This document shows, in pieces, positions 24,830 to 32,263 of a stretch of DNA of 64,000 nt (within the stretch, counting starts at the first letter, position 1; each line of letters starts with the position of its first letter). The stretch covers positions 1-64,000 of the forward strand of contig NZ_AUDH01000018.1 in NCBI RefSeq assembly GCF_000425365.1, given 5' to 3'. Position numbers and translations under genes: made by a program. The notes under the pieces were generated by a model. That model worked only from the letters and a program-made list of their open reading frames with translations. It was not told the origin of the DNA and made no database searches. Source of the stretch: Rubritepida flocculans DSM 14296 (lineage in GTDB: Bacteria > Pseudomonadota > Alphaproteobacteria > Acetobacterales > Acetobacteraceae).

Positions 24830-24856
24830 GGCCGGCGCGCCCCCGCGCCGGCCTTT
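24830..24856 (+). terminator. Terminator after tatA
   Basis: GGCCGGCGCG (24830-24839), a 4-nt C loop and CGCGCCGGCC (24844-24853) form a perfect 10-bp stem followed by TTT. It ends only 8 nt before the mtnB start codon, so it separates tatA from the mtn genes unless read through. Confidence 0.7.
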
Positions 24857-24864
24857 CGCATGTC

Positions 24865-25479
24865 ATGACCCCCATTCCGATCGAGGCCATCGAGGCGATC
24901 CGCGCCGCCGGGCGCCGCATGGACGCGCGCGGCTGGGTTCCGGCCACCGCCGGCAACATCTCGCTGCGCCTCGCGGACGGGCGCATCGCCATCACCCGCT
25001 CGGGCGTCCACAAGGGCTTCATCCCCGAGGACGGGGTGATGACGGTGGACCTCGAGGGCAGGCCGGAGGCCTCCAACCTCCGCCCCTCGGCCGAGACGGG
25101 GCTGCATTGCGGCATCTACCGCCGCTTCCCCGGCGCGGGGGCGGCGCTGCACGGGCATTCCGTGGCCGCCACCACCCTCTCGCGCCGCCGCGGCGACCAT
25201 GTGCTGCTCGCGGGCTATGAGCTGCTCAAGGCCTTCCCCGGCCTGGCCACGCATGAGGCCGCCATCCGCCTGCCCATCCTGGACAACGACCAGGACATCG
25301 CGCGGCTTCAGGCCCGGGTGGAACAGGTCTGGGATGCCGACCCCGCGCATCCTCCGGGCTACATCCTGCGCGGCCATGGCGTATATGTCTGGGCCGAGGA
25401 CATGCCGGGGGCGCTGATGCGCCTCGAGGCGCTCGAATTCATGCTGGCCTGCGAACTCGAAGCCGCGCGCCTGCCCTGA
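24865..25479 (+). CDS. mtnB: Methylthioribulose-1-phosphate dehydratase
   Basis: 204 aa class II aldolase-fold enzyme of methionine salvage, cytoplasmic and zinc-dependent. GWVPATAGNISLRLADGRI and TRSGVHKGFIPEDG are the conserved N-terminal motifs. ALHGHSVAATTLS supplies metal histidines and YILRGHGVYVWAEDMPGAL the third ligand, followed by the EALEFMLACELEAARL helix. It is first of mtnB-mtnD-mtnC. mtnA, mtnP and mtnK are not in the window. Confidence 0.93.
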   Translation: MTPIPIEAIEAIRAAGRRMDARGWVPATAGNISLRLADGRIAITRSGVHKGFIPEDGVMTVDLEGRPEASNLRPSAETGLHCGIYRRFPGAGAALHGHSVAATTLSRRRGDHVLLAGYELLKAFPGLATHEAAIRLPILDNDQDIARLQARVEQVWDADPAHPPGYILRGHGVYVWAEDMPGALMRLEALEFMLACELEAARLP

Positions 25480-25507
25480 CCACCCCGCTTGGAAGGGAGA
25501 GACCGCC

Positions 25508-26047
25508 ATGAGCCGCCTCACCGTCTGGGACGCCGACACCAAGGCCGAGCTGCTCCGCACCGAGAACCCGGAGGAGATCGCCGCCACCCTCAAGGCCGTG
25601 GGCGTGCGCTTCGAGCGCTGGCCCGTGGCCGATCTGCCCGAGGGCGCCGGGCCCGAGCAGGTGCTCGAGGCCTATCGCCCGCGCCTCGACGCCTTCCTGG
25701 CCGAGACCAAGGCCGGCACGGCGGACGTGATCCAGCTCACGCCCGACCACCCGATGAAGGACGCGCTGCGCGACAAGTTCCTCAAGGAGCACACCCACAC
25801 CGAGGACGAGGTGCGCTTCTTCCACGAGGGTGCCGGCAATTTCGTGCTGCACATGAACGGCAAGGTCTATGACGCCCACTGCACGAGGGGCGACCTGATC
25901 AGCGTGCCCGCGAACACCCGCCACTGGTTCGACAGCGGCGAGGCGCCGCGCTTCACCGTGCTGCGCGTCTTCACCGACAGCTCGGGCTGGACGCCGCACT
26001 ATACCGGCACGGACATGGCCGAGCGCTTTCCCGTCGTCGTCGGATAG
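25508..26047 (+). CDS. mtnD: Acireductone dioxygenase
   Basis: 179 aa cupin that oxidises acireductone to the keto-acid precursor of methionine (Fe form) or makes CO (Ni form). The metal motif is HTHTEDEVRFFHEGAGNFVL with the third His in ISVPANTRHWFD. LSTHxHPDHP-like sequence LTPDHPMKDALRDKFLKEHT is also typical. The ATG follows a strong GGAAGGGAGAG. It lies 28 bp after mtnB in the same direction. Confidence 0.94.
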   Translation: MSRLTVWDADTKAELLRTENPEEIAATLKAVGVRFERWPVADLPEGAGPEQVLEAYRPRLDAFLAETKAGTADVIQLTPDHPMKDALRDKFLKEHTHTEDEVRFFHEGAGNFVLHMNGKVYDAHCTRGDLISVPANTRHWFDSGEAPRFTVLRVFTDSSGWTPHYTGTDMAERFPVVVG

Positions 26048-26094
26048 TCTCGGGGCGGGGCCGGCGGCCCCGCCTCCCCCGCGCGGACGCCCCG

Positions 26095-26760
26095 ATGATC
26101 ACGCATCTGCTCACCGACATCGAGGGCACCACCACCTCGATCGCCTTCGTCCATCGCACCCTCTTTCCCTACGCCGCCGAGGCGCTGGAAGGCTTCCTCG
26201 CGGCGCATGGCGAAGACCCCGAGGTCGCGGCCCTTCTCGCCGAGGTGCCTGGCCCCGACCGCCTCGCCACGCTGCGCGAGTGGATGGCGCGCGACGTGAA
26301 GGCCACGCCGCTCAAGGCGTTGCAGGGGCTGATCTGGCGCGCGGGCTACGCCTCGGGCGCGCTGCGCGGCCATCTTTGGCCCGATGTGCCGGGGGCGCTG
26401 CGCGCCTGGCGGGCGCGCGGCCTGCGCCTCGCCGTCTATTCCTCCGGCAGCGAGGAGGCGCAGCGCCTGCTGTTCCGGCACTCCGAGGCGGGCGATCTCG
26501 AACCCCTCTTCGAGGGCTTCTTCGACACGCGCATGGGCGGCAAGCGCGAGGCGGAGAGCTACGCGCGCATCGCCGCCGCCTGGGGCGCGCCGGCGGGGGC
26601 CGCCCTCTTCCTCTCCGACGTGGCGGAGGAGCTCGACGCCGCCCGCGCCGCGGGCTTCGCCACCTGCCAGCTCGTCCGGCCCGAGGACGGGACCACCCCT
26701 TCGGGCCGCCACCCGGAAGCCCGTGATTTCAACGATGTGACAGCCCGCCTCGGCGGGTGA
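26095..26760 (+). CDS. mtnC: Enolase-phosphatase E1
   Basis: 221 aa HAD-superfamily enzyme that enolises and dephosphorylates diketo-methylthiopentyl-1-phosphate. Motif I is LLTDIEGTTTSIAFV, motif II is LAVYSSGSEEAQRLLF, motif III includes FFDTRMGGKREAESY, and motif IV is ALFLSDVAEELDAARAAG. A strong GC hairpin (26054-26074) lies between mtnD and mtnC without a T-tract and might tune expression. It supplies the substrate of MtnD directly. Confidence 0.93.
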   Translation: MITHLLTDIEGTTTSIAFVHRTLFPYAAEALEGFLAAHGEDPEVAALLAEVPGPDRLATLREWMARDVKATPLKALQGLIWRAGYASGALRGHLWPDVPGALRAWRARGLRLAVYSSGSEEAQRLLFRHSEAGDLEPLFEGFFDTRMGGKREAESYARIAAAWGAPAGAALFLSDVAEELDAARAAGFATCQLVRPEDGTTPSGRHPEARDFNDVTARLGG

Positions 26761-26818
26761 CAGGCCGCCCGCCCACCGCTACACGCCCCCCACGTCCCGA
26801 CAGCGCGGAGCCTCGTGC

Positions 26819-27805
26819 ATGCTCACGACCTACACCGTCGAGAACGGCAAGCTCGCCCTGCGCGAGGGCATGCGCGAGGCCGAGGCGCTGCGCGCCGCCG
26901 TCTGGATCGACCTGCTGAACCCGACCCTGGAGGAGGAGCGCAGCGTCCAGGACGCGCTGGGCTTCGAGCTTCCCACCCGCGAGGAGATGCAGGAGATCGA
27001 AAGCTCCTCCCGCCTCTACCGCGAGGGCGACGTGCTGTTCCTCACGGCGAGCTTCCTGCACGGCGCCGACACGGAGGACTACGCCTCCTCCCCCATCACC
27101 TTCGTGCTCTCGCCCTCGGCGCTGGTCACGGTCCGGCACGCCACGCCCAAGGCCTTCATGGTGTTCGGCGCGCGCTGCCAGCGCACGCCCGCCCAGCTCC
27201 TCACCAGCCCGGACGCGGTGATGCTGCACCTGTTCGAGCAGATCGTGGACCGGCTGGCCGACATCCTGGAGCGCACGGGTGCGGACATGGACCGCGCCAT
27301 GCACGCCGCCTTCAAGACCGCGCGCAGCGGCGAGAAGGTGGACAAGAAGGACCGCGACCTGCGCGCCGCCCTGCTCTCGCTCGGCACGGTGGGCGAGGTG
27401 ACCGCCCGCACCGCCGAGACGCTGCTCGGGCTCACCCGCATCCTCACCTTCGTCAGCGCCGAGAAGGCGAACGCGGTGCGCAAGGAGAACCAGCCCCTGC
27501 TCAAGACGCTGGTGCGCGATGTGCGCAGCCTGGCCGAGCACGGCAACTCCCTGAACCACAAGGCGACCTTCCTGCTGGACGCCGTGCTCGGCATCATCAA
27601 CGTCGAGCAGATGAACATCATCAAGACCTTCACCGTGGTCAGCGTGGCGCTGATGCCGCCCACGCTGATCGCCAGCATCTACGGAATGAACTTCCAGTTC
27701 ATGCCCGAGCTGGAATGGACCCTGGGCTATCCGCTCGCCATCGTGATGATGCTGGCCAGCGCCATGGGGCCGATCTGGTATTTCCGCCGCAAGGGCTGGC
27801 TGTAG
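26819..27805 (+). CDS. corA: CorA-type magnesium/divalent metal transporter
   Basis: 328 aa. A soluble N-terminal domain with WIDLLNPTLEEERSVQDALG and ELPTREEMQEIESSSRLY is followed by the long stalk helix. Two C-terminal membrane segments flank the signature YGMNFQFMPEL (GMN selectivity loop). The C-terminus ends in a basic YFRRKGWL. Pentameric inner-membrane channel by family knowledge. The ATG is 58 bp after mtnC. The convergent TPR gene begins 5 bp past the stop. Confidence 0.93.
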   Translation: MLTTYTVENGKLALREGMREAEALRAAVWIDLLNPTLEEERSVQDALGFELPTREEMQEIESSSRLYREGDVLFLTASFLHGADTEDYASSPITFVLSPSALVTVRHATPKAFMVFGARCQRTPAQLLTSPDAVMLHLFEQIVDRLADILERTGADMDRAMHAAFKTARSGEKVDKKDRDLRAALLSLGTVGEVTARTAETLLGLTRILTFVSAEKANAVRKENQPLLKTLVRDVRSLAEHGNSLNHKATFLLDAVLGIINVEQMNIIKTFTVVSVALMPPTLIASIYGMNFQFMPELEWTLGYPLAIVMMLASAMGPIWYFRRKGWL

Positions 27806-27810
27806 CGGCG

Positions 27811-28380
27811 CTACATCTCCTCGCCTTCGGCCGCGCGGATCAGCTCGCGCAGCCGCTCGGCCCCGCCGGGCAGGCGCGGATGGATGGCCAGCGCGGCCTC
27901 GAAGCTGCGCAGCGCGCCGCGCGCGTCGCCCGCCTCCTCCTGCAGGCGCGAGAGGGTGACGAGGGCGGGGAAGTGGCGCGGCTCCAGCCGCAGGCATTCG
28001 CGCAGATCGGCCGCCGCCGCCGCCGCGTCGCCCGCCGCCGCATGGGCCTGGGCGCGCCAGTGCCAGGCGTCCGCGAGGCCGGGGGCCAGCACGATCGCCG
28101 CGTCGAAATCCTCCAGCGCATCGGCCGGGTTGCTGGCGCGCAGGTTGCGGATGCCGCGGTTGAGCAGCAGCGCCACCGCCGCCGTGGCCTGCCGCGCCCA
28201 GAGCTGGCGCACCACCGATTCGGCCAGCCGCGCGCCCTGCTCGTCGGGGGCTTCGCGCAGCGCCTCGAAGGCGCGATCGAGGTCGCGCGCCAGCGCGGCC
28301 CCGGGCCCTGACGGGGCTTGTGCCGCGGCGGGGCCCGCGAGCAGGATCAGGCACAGCAACGCGGCGAGGGCGTGGCGCAT
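27811..28380 (-). CDS. Secreted tetratricopeptide-repeat protein
   Basis: 189 aa. The start at 28380 gives a signal peptide (MRHALAALLCLILLAGPAAA). The mature part consists of about four TPR-like helical hairpins: LLNRGIRNLRASNPADALED, FDAAIVLAPGLADAWHWRAQ, AHAAAGDAAAAAADLRECLR and LSRLQEEAGDARGALRSFEA. It is probably a periplasmic scaffold; no partner is evident. It is divergent from the EcsC gene. Confidence 0.82.
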   Translation of the reverse strand: MRHALAALLCLILLAGPAAAQAPSGPGAALARDLDRAFEALREAPDEQGARLAESVVRQLWARQATAAVALLLNRGIRNLRASNPADALEDFDAAIVLAPGLADAWHWRAQAHAAAGDAAAAAADLRECLRLEPRHFPALVTLSRLQEEAGDARGALRSFEAALAIHPRLPGGAERLRELIRAAEGEEM

Positions 28381-28430
28381 GGCCGGATGTTCCGCGCCCC
28401 CGCGCCCCCGCGCAAGGACCAAGAGCGCCC

Positions 28431-29213
28431 GTGACCCAGGCCCTGATTCCCGCCGCGCCGCTCGACCCCGACGCCGTGCTCGACCGCGCGGCGGCGGAGT
28501 ATCTGGCGGCCCGCGGCGCGCTCACCACCGCCCTCGACCGCGCGGCGAGCGCCGTCCAGCGCGGCATGATGCGCCTGCCGCCGGAGATCCAGCGCCTCGC
28601 GGCCGAGCGCGCGCGCGAGGGGCTGGAGCTGGCCTGGCGCGTCGCCATCCTCGGCCTCGACCCCGAGACGCGGCGCGAGCACGGGGCGGCCTACCGCCTC
28701 ACCGGCGCGCTCTCCGGCGCGCTGGGCGGCTTCGGCGGGCTGCCGACCACCCTGGCCGAGCTGCCGGTCACTACCAGCCTCATCATGCGCTCGGTCGCCG
28801 ACATCGCGCGGGCGCGGGGGCTCGATCTCGGCGCGGAGGAGGTGCGGCGCGCCTGCATCGAGGTCTTCGCCTTCGGCGGCCCGCTGGAGGAGGATGACGA
28901 CGCCGACCTCGCCTTCTGGATGACGCGGCTGGCGGGGCAGGAGGTGGCGCAGCTCATCGCCGCCGTCATCGCGCGCTACGCGCCGGTGCTGGTGACGAAG
29001 CTCGGCGCCCAGGCCGCGCCGCTGGTGGGGGCGGCGGTGGGGGCCGGGCTCAACCTCGTCTACATGGCCTTCTACCAGCGCATGGCGCGGGTGGTGTTCG
29101 ATCTGCTGCCGCTGGAGCGCGCCCTGGGGCGCGAGGCCGCGCGCCGCGCCTTCGCCGCGCGGGTGGACGCGAAGCGCCGCGCCCGCGGGGAGGATGCGCG
29201 GTTCCGGCGCTGA
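28431..29213 (+). CDS. EcsC family protein
   Basis: 260 aa from a GTG start preceded by AAGAG (an AAGGA lies further up). The EcsC domain is visible in GALGGFGGLPTTLAELPVTT, SLIMRSVADIARARGLDLGA and IEVFAFGGPLEEDDDADLAF. A C-terminal hydrophobic stretch (APLVGAAVGAGLNLVYMAFY) suggests membrane association. Function unknown. The TGA stop at 29211-29213 is the first triplet of repeat copy 3. Confidence 0.82.
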   Translation: MTQALIPAAPLDPDAVLDRAAAEYLAARGALTTALDRAASAVQRGMMRLPPEIQRLAAERAREGLELAWRVAILGLDPETRREHGAAYRLTGALSGALGGFGGLPTTLAELPVTTSLIMRSVADIARARGLDLGAEEVRRACIEVFAFGGPLEEDDDADLAFWMTRLAGQEVAQLIAAVIARYAPVLVTKLGAQAAPLVGAAVGAGLNLVYMAFYQRMARVVFDLLPLERALGREAARRAFAARVDAKRRARGEDARFRR

Positions 29214-29391
29214 TGCGGGCGGCATGACATGCCGACCGTATCGCGCGCAGGGTTGGCGTGGCGGCTGCGCGCCAGAACACAGGCATGCCAGCGGCCGCAC
29301 CGCAGCTTCAGGAGTTAAGATCAGCGGCCGCTGGTATGAGGCCCGCGGCACACAGGCGTGATGCGGGCGGCATGTCGCGCCGGCCGGATCA
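29211..29391. repeat. Dispersed three-hairpin element, copy 3 (stops at both ends)
   Basis: Inverted relative to copies 1 and 2. Left outer palindrome 29211-29242 (TGATGCGG...CCGTATC). Hairpin 2 has arms 29243-29250 and 29265-29272. Hairpin 1 has arms 29284-29298 and 29324-29338 with one mismatch. Right outer palindrome 29359-29391 (TGATGCGG...CCGGATCA). The left end is the TGA of the EcsC gene and the right end is the TGA of the Bug gene on the other strand, so the element exactly fills the gap between two convergent genes. Confidence 0.88.
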
Positions 29392-30372
29392 CCCCCGCCC
29401 CAGCCGCAGCCCCGTCTCGCGCACGATGGAGCGGAACTTCTCCACCTCCGCCGCCACGAAGGCGCGGGTGCTCTCGGGGCTGGAGGGCTCGGCCGGGTCG
29501 ATGCCCGCGGCGGCGAGGCGCCGGCGCAGCTCGGGATCGGCCAGCGCCTCCATCGCCGCGCGGTTCAGCCGCTCCACGATGGGGGCGGGGATGCCGCGCG
29601 GGCCCTGCAGCACGTTCCAGGTGATGATGTCGAAGCCCTCGAGCCCCGCCTCGTGCAGGCTCGGCACCTCGGGAAGCTGCGGGTGCCGCGCGCGGGAGGT
29701 GACGGCGAGCGGACGCGAGGAGCCGTCGCGCAGATGCGGCAGGGCGCTGGCCAGCACTTCGAAGGAGAAGTCGATCTCCGCCTTCTTCATCGCCTCCAGC
29801 ACGGCCGCGCCGCCGCGATAGGGCACGTATTCGCCCCGGAAACCCGCGCGGTGGGCGAAGAGCTCGCCCGTCAGGTGGCCGATGCCGCCGGAGCCCGAGC
29901 TGCCCCAGAGCAGCGGCGCGCGCGCGGCCTTCGCGGCGGCCGCCAGCTCCGCCACGCTGCGGTGCGGGGAGCTGCCCGGCACGGCCACCACCAGCGGCCC
30001 GCCGCCCAGGATGGCGATGTGCGTGAAATCCGCCACCGGATCGTAGCGCACCGTCTCGGGCAGGGCGGCCGGGTTGGTCGCGTGCGAGGAGGCGGAGGAC
30101 ATGGTGAGCAGATGCCCGTCCGGGTTCTGCCGCGCCACGAACTCCGCCCCCACCGAACCGCCCGCCCCGGGCCGGTTCTCCACGATCATGCGCGCCTGGG
30201 GGCCGAGGCGCGGGGCCATGCGCTCGATCAGCAGCCGCGTGCCGATGTCCACCGAGCCGCCGGGCAGGAAGCCGACGACGACGCTGATCGGCCGGTCCGG
30301 CCAGGCGGGCTGGGCGAGGGCCGGCGCGGCGGCCAGCAGGGCGGGCGTGGCGAGCAGGGCGCGGCGGCGCAT
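29389..30372 (-). CDS. Bug-family tripartite tricarboxylate transporter substrate-binding protein
   Basis: 327 aa periplasmic receptor. The signal peptide is MRRRALLATPALLAAAPALA. PDRPISVVVGFLPGGSVDIG, MIVENRPGAGGSVGAEFVAR and DGHLLTMSSASSHATNPA follow, all typical of Bug/TctC proteins. No TctA/TctB membrane genes are nearby, as is usual for orphan Bug proteins in this group of bacteria. The ligand is unknown. The gene follows glcF by 40 nt, so it may belong to the glycolate operon and bind a small carboxylate, but that is speculation. Confidence 0.88.
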   Translation of the reverse strand: MRRRALLATPALLAAAPALAQPAWPDRPISVVVGFLPGGSVDIGTRLLIERMAPRLGPQARMIVENRPGAGGSVGAEFVARQNPDGHLLTMSSASSHATNPAALPETVRYDPVADFTHIAILGGGPLVVAVPGSSPHRSVAELAAAAKAARAPLLWGSSGSGGIGHLTGELFAHRAGFRGEYVPYRGGAAVLEAMKKAEIDFSFEVLASALPHLRDGSSRPLAVTSRARHPQLPEVPSLHEAGLEGFDIITWNVLQGPRGIPAPIVERLNRAAMEALADPELRRRLAAAGIDPAEPSSPESTRAFVAAEVEKFRSIVRETGLRLGRG

Positions 30373-30380
30373 GGCGTTCT

Positions 30381-30402
30381 CTCCCGAGGGTTTTCCCGGG
30401 AG
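30381..30402 (-). promoter_or_regulatory. Hairpin sequestering the Bug gene ribosome-binding site
   Basis: On the minus strand CTCCCG (30402-30397) pairs with CGGGAG (30386-30381) around a 10-nt loop. The CGGGAG arm contains the GGGAG that is the Shine-Dalgarno of the ATG at 30372. It may lower translation of the binding protein relative to glcF. Structure by eye only. Confidence 0.4.
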
Positions 30403-30411
30403 ATACGCCCC

Positions 30412-31719
30412 TCAGCCGCGCCGGTCGAGGGCGGCGGGGCGCGGCCCGCCCGCCATCCAGTCCAGCAGCTCCACCGTGTGCACCACCGCCATCCCCTCGC
30501 CGGCGAGCTGCGTCATGCAGCCGATGTTGCCGGCGGCGATCACCTCGGCGCCGGTGCGCTGCAGGTTCTCGAGCTTGCGCGCGCGGAGCCGGCCGGCGAT
30601 CTCGGGCTGCATCAGGTTGTAGGTGCCCGCGCTGCCGCAGCAGAGATGCGCCTCCGCCGGCTCCTTCACCGCGAAGCCGGCGCGGGCGAGGAGCTGCTTG
30701 GGCAGCGCCGTGATCTTCTGCCCGTGCTGCAGCGAGCAGGCGGAGTGGTAGGCGACGGTGAGGCCCGGCGGCTCGCGCGTCGGCGCATAGCCGAAGCGGT
30801 CCAGCACCTCGGTGATGTCCATGGCGAGGGCGGCGACGCGGGCGGCGGCCTCGGCCTCGGGCTCCGTGCGGAACATGAAGCCGTAGTCCTTCAGCGTGGT
30901 GCCGCAGCCCGAGGCGTTGACCACGATGGCGTCCAGCCCCTCGCCCGCGATCTCGGCCGACCAGGCGGCGATGTTGGCGCGCGCGGCGGCCATGGCGGGA
31001 TCGTGCTGCCCCATGTGGTGCGTCAGCGCGCCGCAGCAGCCCTGGCCGGGGGTGATCACCACCTCGAGCCCCATGCGCGTGAGCAGGCGGATGGTCGCCT
31101 CGTTGATGGCGGGGTTCAGCACCTTCTGCGCGCAGCCCGTCAGCAGGCCGACGCGGCCGCGGCGCGGCCCCTGGGCGCGGTGCACCTGCGCCTCCTGCAT
31201 CGGGCTCGGCGGCGGCAGGGAGGCGGGGGCGAGGGCGAGCATGGCGCGCAGCCGCTGCGCCGTGGCCGAGCCGCCCGGGATCAGCCGCGCGAAGGGGCGG
31301 CCCAGCCGGGCGGCGCGCAGCGCCGCGCGGAACAGCCCGGGCCGCGGCAGCACCGCGCCCAGCACGCGGCGCAGCAGCCGCTCGGGCCAGGGGCGCGTGT
31401 AGGTCTCCTCGATGTGGCGGCGCGCATGGTCCACCAGGTGCATGTAGTGCACGCCCGAGGGGCAGGTGGTCATGCAGGAGAGGCAGGAGAGGCAGCGGTC
31501 GATGTGCCGCGCCTCCAGCTCCGTGGCCGGGCGGCCGTTCTCCAGCATGTCCTTGATGAGGTAGATGCGCCCGCGCGGGGAATCCAGCTCGTCCCCCAGC
31601 AGCAGGAAGGTGGGGCAGGTGGCGGTGCACATGCCGCAATGGACGCAGCTGCGGAGGATCCTGTTCGCCTCCGCGATGTCCGGGTCCTGGAGCTGTTCGG
31701 CGGTGAAGCTGGTCTGCAT
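30412..31719 (-). CDS. glcF: Glycolate oxidase iron-sulfur subunit
   Basis: 435 aa electron-transfer subunit of glycolate oxidase. Two 4Fe-4S motifs are near the N-terminus: LRSCVHCGMCTATCPTF and CLSCLSCMTTCPSGVHY. Two CCG-type domains follow: VVITPGQGCCGALTHHMGQH with VNASGCGTTLKDYG, and VAYHSACSLQHGQKITAL with AHLCCGSAGTYNLMQPEI. It is encoded in the glcD-glcE-membrane protein-glcF run, 9 bp after the small membrane protein. Confidence 0.94.
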   Translation of the reverse strand: MQTSFTAEQLQDPDIAEANRILRSCVHCGMCTATCPTFLLLGDELDSPRGRIYLIKDMLENGRPATELEARHIDRCLSCLSCMTTCPSGVHYMHLVDHARRHIEETYTRPWPERLLRRVLGAVLPRPGLFRAALRAARLGRPFARLIPGGSATAQRLRAMLALAPASLPPPSPMQEAQVHRAQGPRRGRVGLLTGCAQKVLNPAINEATIRLLTRMGLEVVITPGQGCCGALTHHMGQHDPAMAAARANIAAWSAEIAGEGLDAIVVNASGCGTTLKDYGFMFRTEPEAEAAARVAALAMDITEVLDRFGYAPTREPPGLTVAYHSACSLQHGQKITALPKQLLARAGFAVKEPAEAHLCCGSAGTYNLMQPEIAGRLRARKLENLQRTGAEVIAAGNIGCMTQLAGEGMAVVHTVELLDWMAGGPRPAALDRRG

Positions 31720-31728
31720 CCGGCGGGG

Positions 31729-32142
31729 TCAGAGGCGCGTGAGGGTGAGGGCGAGCAGCAGGGCCCCCAGCACGCCCATCGCCGCCGGCCCCGCCACGCC
31801 GACGTGATAGGCGTTCTCCGGCCGCTCGCACAGGGCCGCGGAGACGCGCCAGGCGGCGCGCGCGAAGCCCAGGCAGGCAAGGAGCGCGCCCAGCACCGCC
31901 AGCAGCGCCGTCGCCAGCCCCGGATGCCGCGCCTCGAAGCCGCGCCCGGCCTCGATCACCGCCACCACGGCCGGCGTCATCTCCACCGTCGCCAGCAGGG
32001 CGGCGGCGAACCAGGCGGCGGCGCCCGCGAAGGCGTAGGGCAGCACCGCGGGCAGCCAGCCCAGCCCCGGCGCGGTGCCGTAGCGTTGCATCTGCGCCAG
32101 GGTGAAGGTGGCGAGCATGAGGGCGAGCGGAATCCAGATCAT
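31729..32142 (-). CDS. Small multi-pass membrane protein within the glc operon
   Basis: 137 aa from an ATG with AGGAAAGG upstream. It has about four hydrophobic segments: IPLALMLATFTLAQM, LPAVLPYAFAGAAAWFAAAL, TALLAVLGALLACLGFARAA and VAGPAAMGVLGALLLALTL. I do not recognise a family. It sits between glcE and glcF, 9 bp before glcF, so it is almost certainly co-transcribed with the glycolate oxidase subunits and might anchor the complex or move its substrate. Both roles are inference. Confidence 0.7.
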   Translation of the reverse strand: MIWIPLALMLATFTLAQMQRYGTAPGLGWLPAVLPYAFAGAAAWFAAALLATVEMTPAVVAVIEAGRGFEARHPGLATALLAVLGALLACLGFARAAWRVSAALCERPENAYHVGVAGPAAMGVLGALLLALTLTRL

Positions 32143-32263
32143 GCGGGGCGGCCTTTCCTGAGCCTGGGCGCGGCGCGACGGGCGGGCCGCAAGACCCAGC
32201 ACCGCGCTCGGATATGACGGCCAAACCGGGCTTGCAAAGCCCCGCGGACGTGTTCCGCCCGGA

